Origin: an uncultured Cellvibrio sp.
GTDB taxonomy: Bacteria; Pseudomonadota; Gammaproteobacteria; Pseudomonadales; Cellvibrionaceae
DNA: 62,552 nt
Direction of reading: 5' to 3'
Assembly (NCBI GenBank): GCA_946480695.1
Contig: CAMLKG010000027.1
Span: 1 to 62,552, forward strand
Below are positions 62,516-62,552 of this stretch, piece after piece (position 1 is the first letter of the stretch; every line of letters starts with the position of its first letter). The notes beneath the pieces are model-generated. The model did not search any database and had not been told where the DNA came from. It saw only the letters and a program-made list of their open reading frames with translations. A program made the translations under genes and the position numbers.

Positions 62516-62552
62516 ATGTTGAAAACCCTGATTGTGTATGCCCATCTGCTCT
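62516..62552 (+). CDS. N-terminal fragment of a CDS cut by the window end
   Basis: ATG 62516 follows AAGGCG and begins MLKTLIVYAHLL, a hydrophobic N-terminus that could be a membrane segment or signal. Only 12 codons are in the window, so no family can be named. Confidence 0.45.
   Translation, partial: MLKTLIVYAHLL

Overview
The window reads as a chromosomal segment of a free-living, polysaccharide-degrading gammaproteobacterium, most likely Cellvibrio or a close relative. The basis is several secreted enzymes with N-terminal CBM2 modules, CBM10 modules and long polyserine linkers (an architecture typical of Cellvibrio cellulases and xylanases), together with gammaproteobacterial housekeeping genes (prc, xthA, miaB, ybeZ-ybeY-corC-lnt). 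I saw no rRNA, tRNA, CRISPR array, insertion sequence or prophage.

Layout. 0-14 kb is mostly housekeeping: DAHP synthase, a hypothetical gene, a periplasmic binding-like protein, the tail-specific protease prc, xthA, a LysR regulator divergent from azoR and a pirin gene, an FGGY sugar kinase, a DUF1820 gene, an RhlE-type helicase, a DUF6172 gene and miaB. 14.3-22.5 kb is a signalling and envelope-stress block placed between miaB and ybeZ, genes that are adjacent in many gammaproteobacteria. It holds a hybrid kinase with three receivers, a CheY-like receiver, a CHASE3 kinase, a 74-residue protein that is only a histidine-kinase dimerisation segment, a sigma-54 response regulator, a DUF1328 / DUF883 / holin-like / small membrane protein operon and a divergent BON-domain gene. 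Sigma-54-like promoters precede both of the last two units. 22.6-26.7 kb continues the conserved cluster (ybeZ, ybeY, corC, lnt). 26.8-31.7 kb has the ada-alkA alkylation-repair pair, a PQQ-propeller lipoprotein and a CadC-like membrane regulator. 31.8-34.5 kb has a formate/nitrite channel behind a sigma-54-like promoter, followed by a fused PP2C phosphatase / Ser-Thr kinase. 35-40.5 kb is accessory: an M23-like peptidase, a PEP-CTERM-like protein, small stress-type genes, a BrkB-like membrane protein and a lipoprotein pair.

40.6-61 kb is the plant cell wall block: a CBM2-GH5 cellulase, a CBM2-CBM35-PL10 pectate lyase, a GH95 alpha-L-fucosidase-type enzyme, then a lipid group (PAP2 phosphatase, diacylglycerol-type lipid kinase, DUF2383-like protein), a MipA/OmpV outer-membrane protein and a DUF4380 protein. 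It ends with a 985-residue CBM2 / discoidin-like / HExxH zinc-peptidase-like protein, a CBM2-CBM10-CBM-GH10 xylanase and a CBM2-CBM10-GH6 cellobiohydrolase. Together they would attack cellulose, xylan, pectate and fucosylated side chains. Each is followed by its own terminator, so they look like separately controlled monocistronic units. About 1.5 kb without a convincing gene precedes the cellobiohydrolase, and the window ends just inside another CDS.

The strongest candidates for undescribed biology are the sigma-54 signalling block with its stand-alone kinase dimerisation protein, the cellulose-targeted metallopeptidase-like protein, and the phosphatase-kinase fusion downstream of the nitrite channel.
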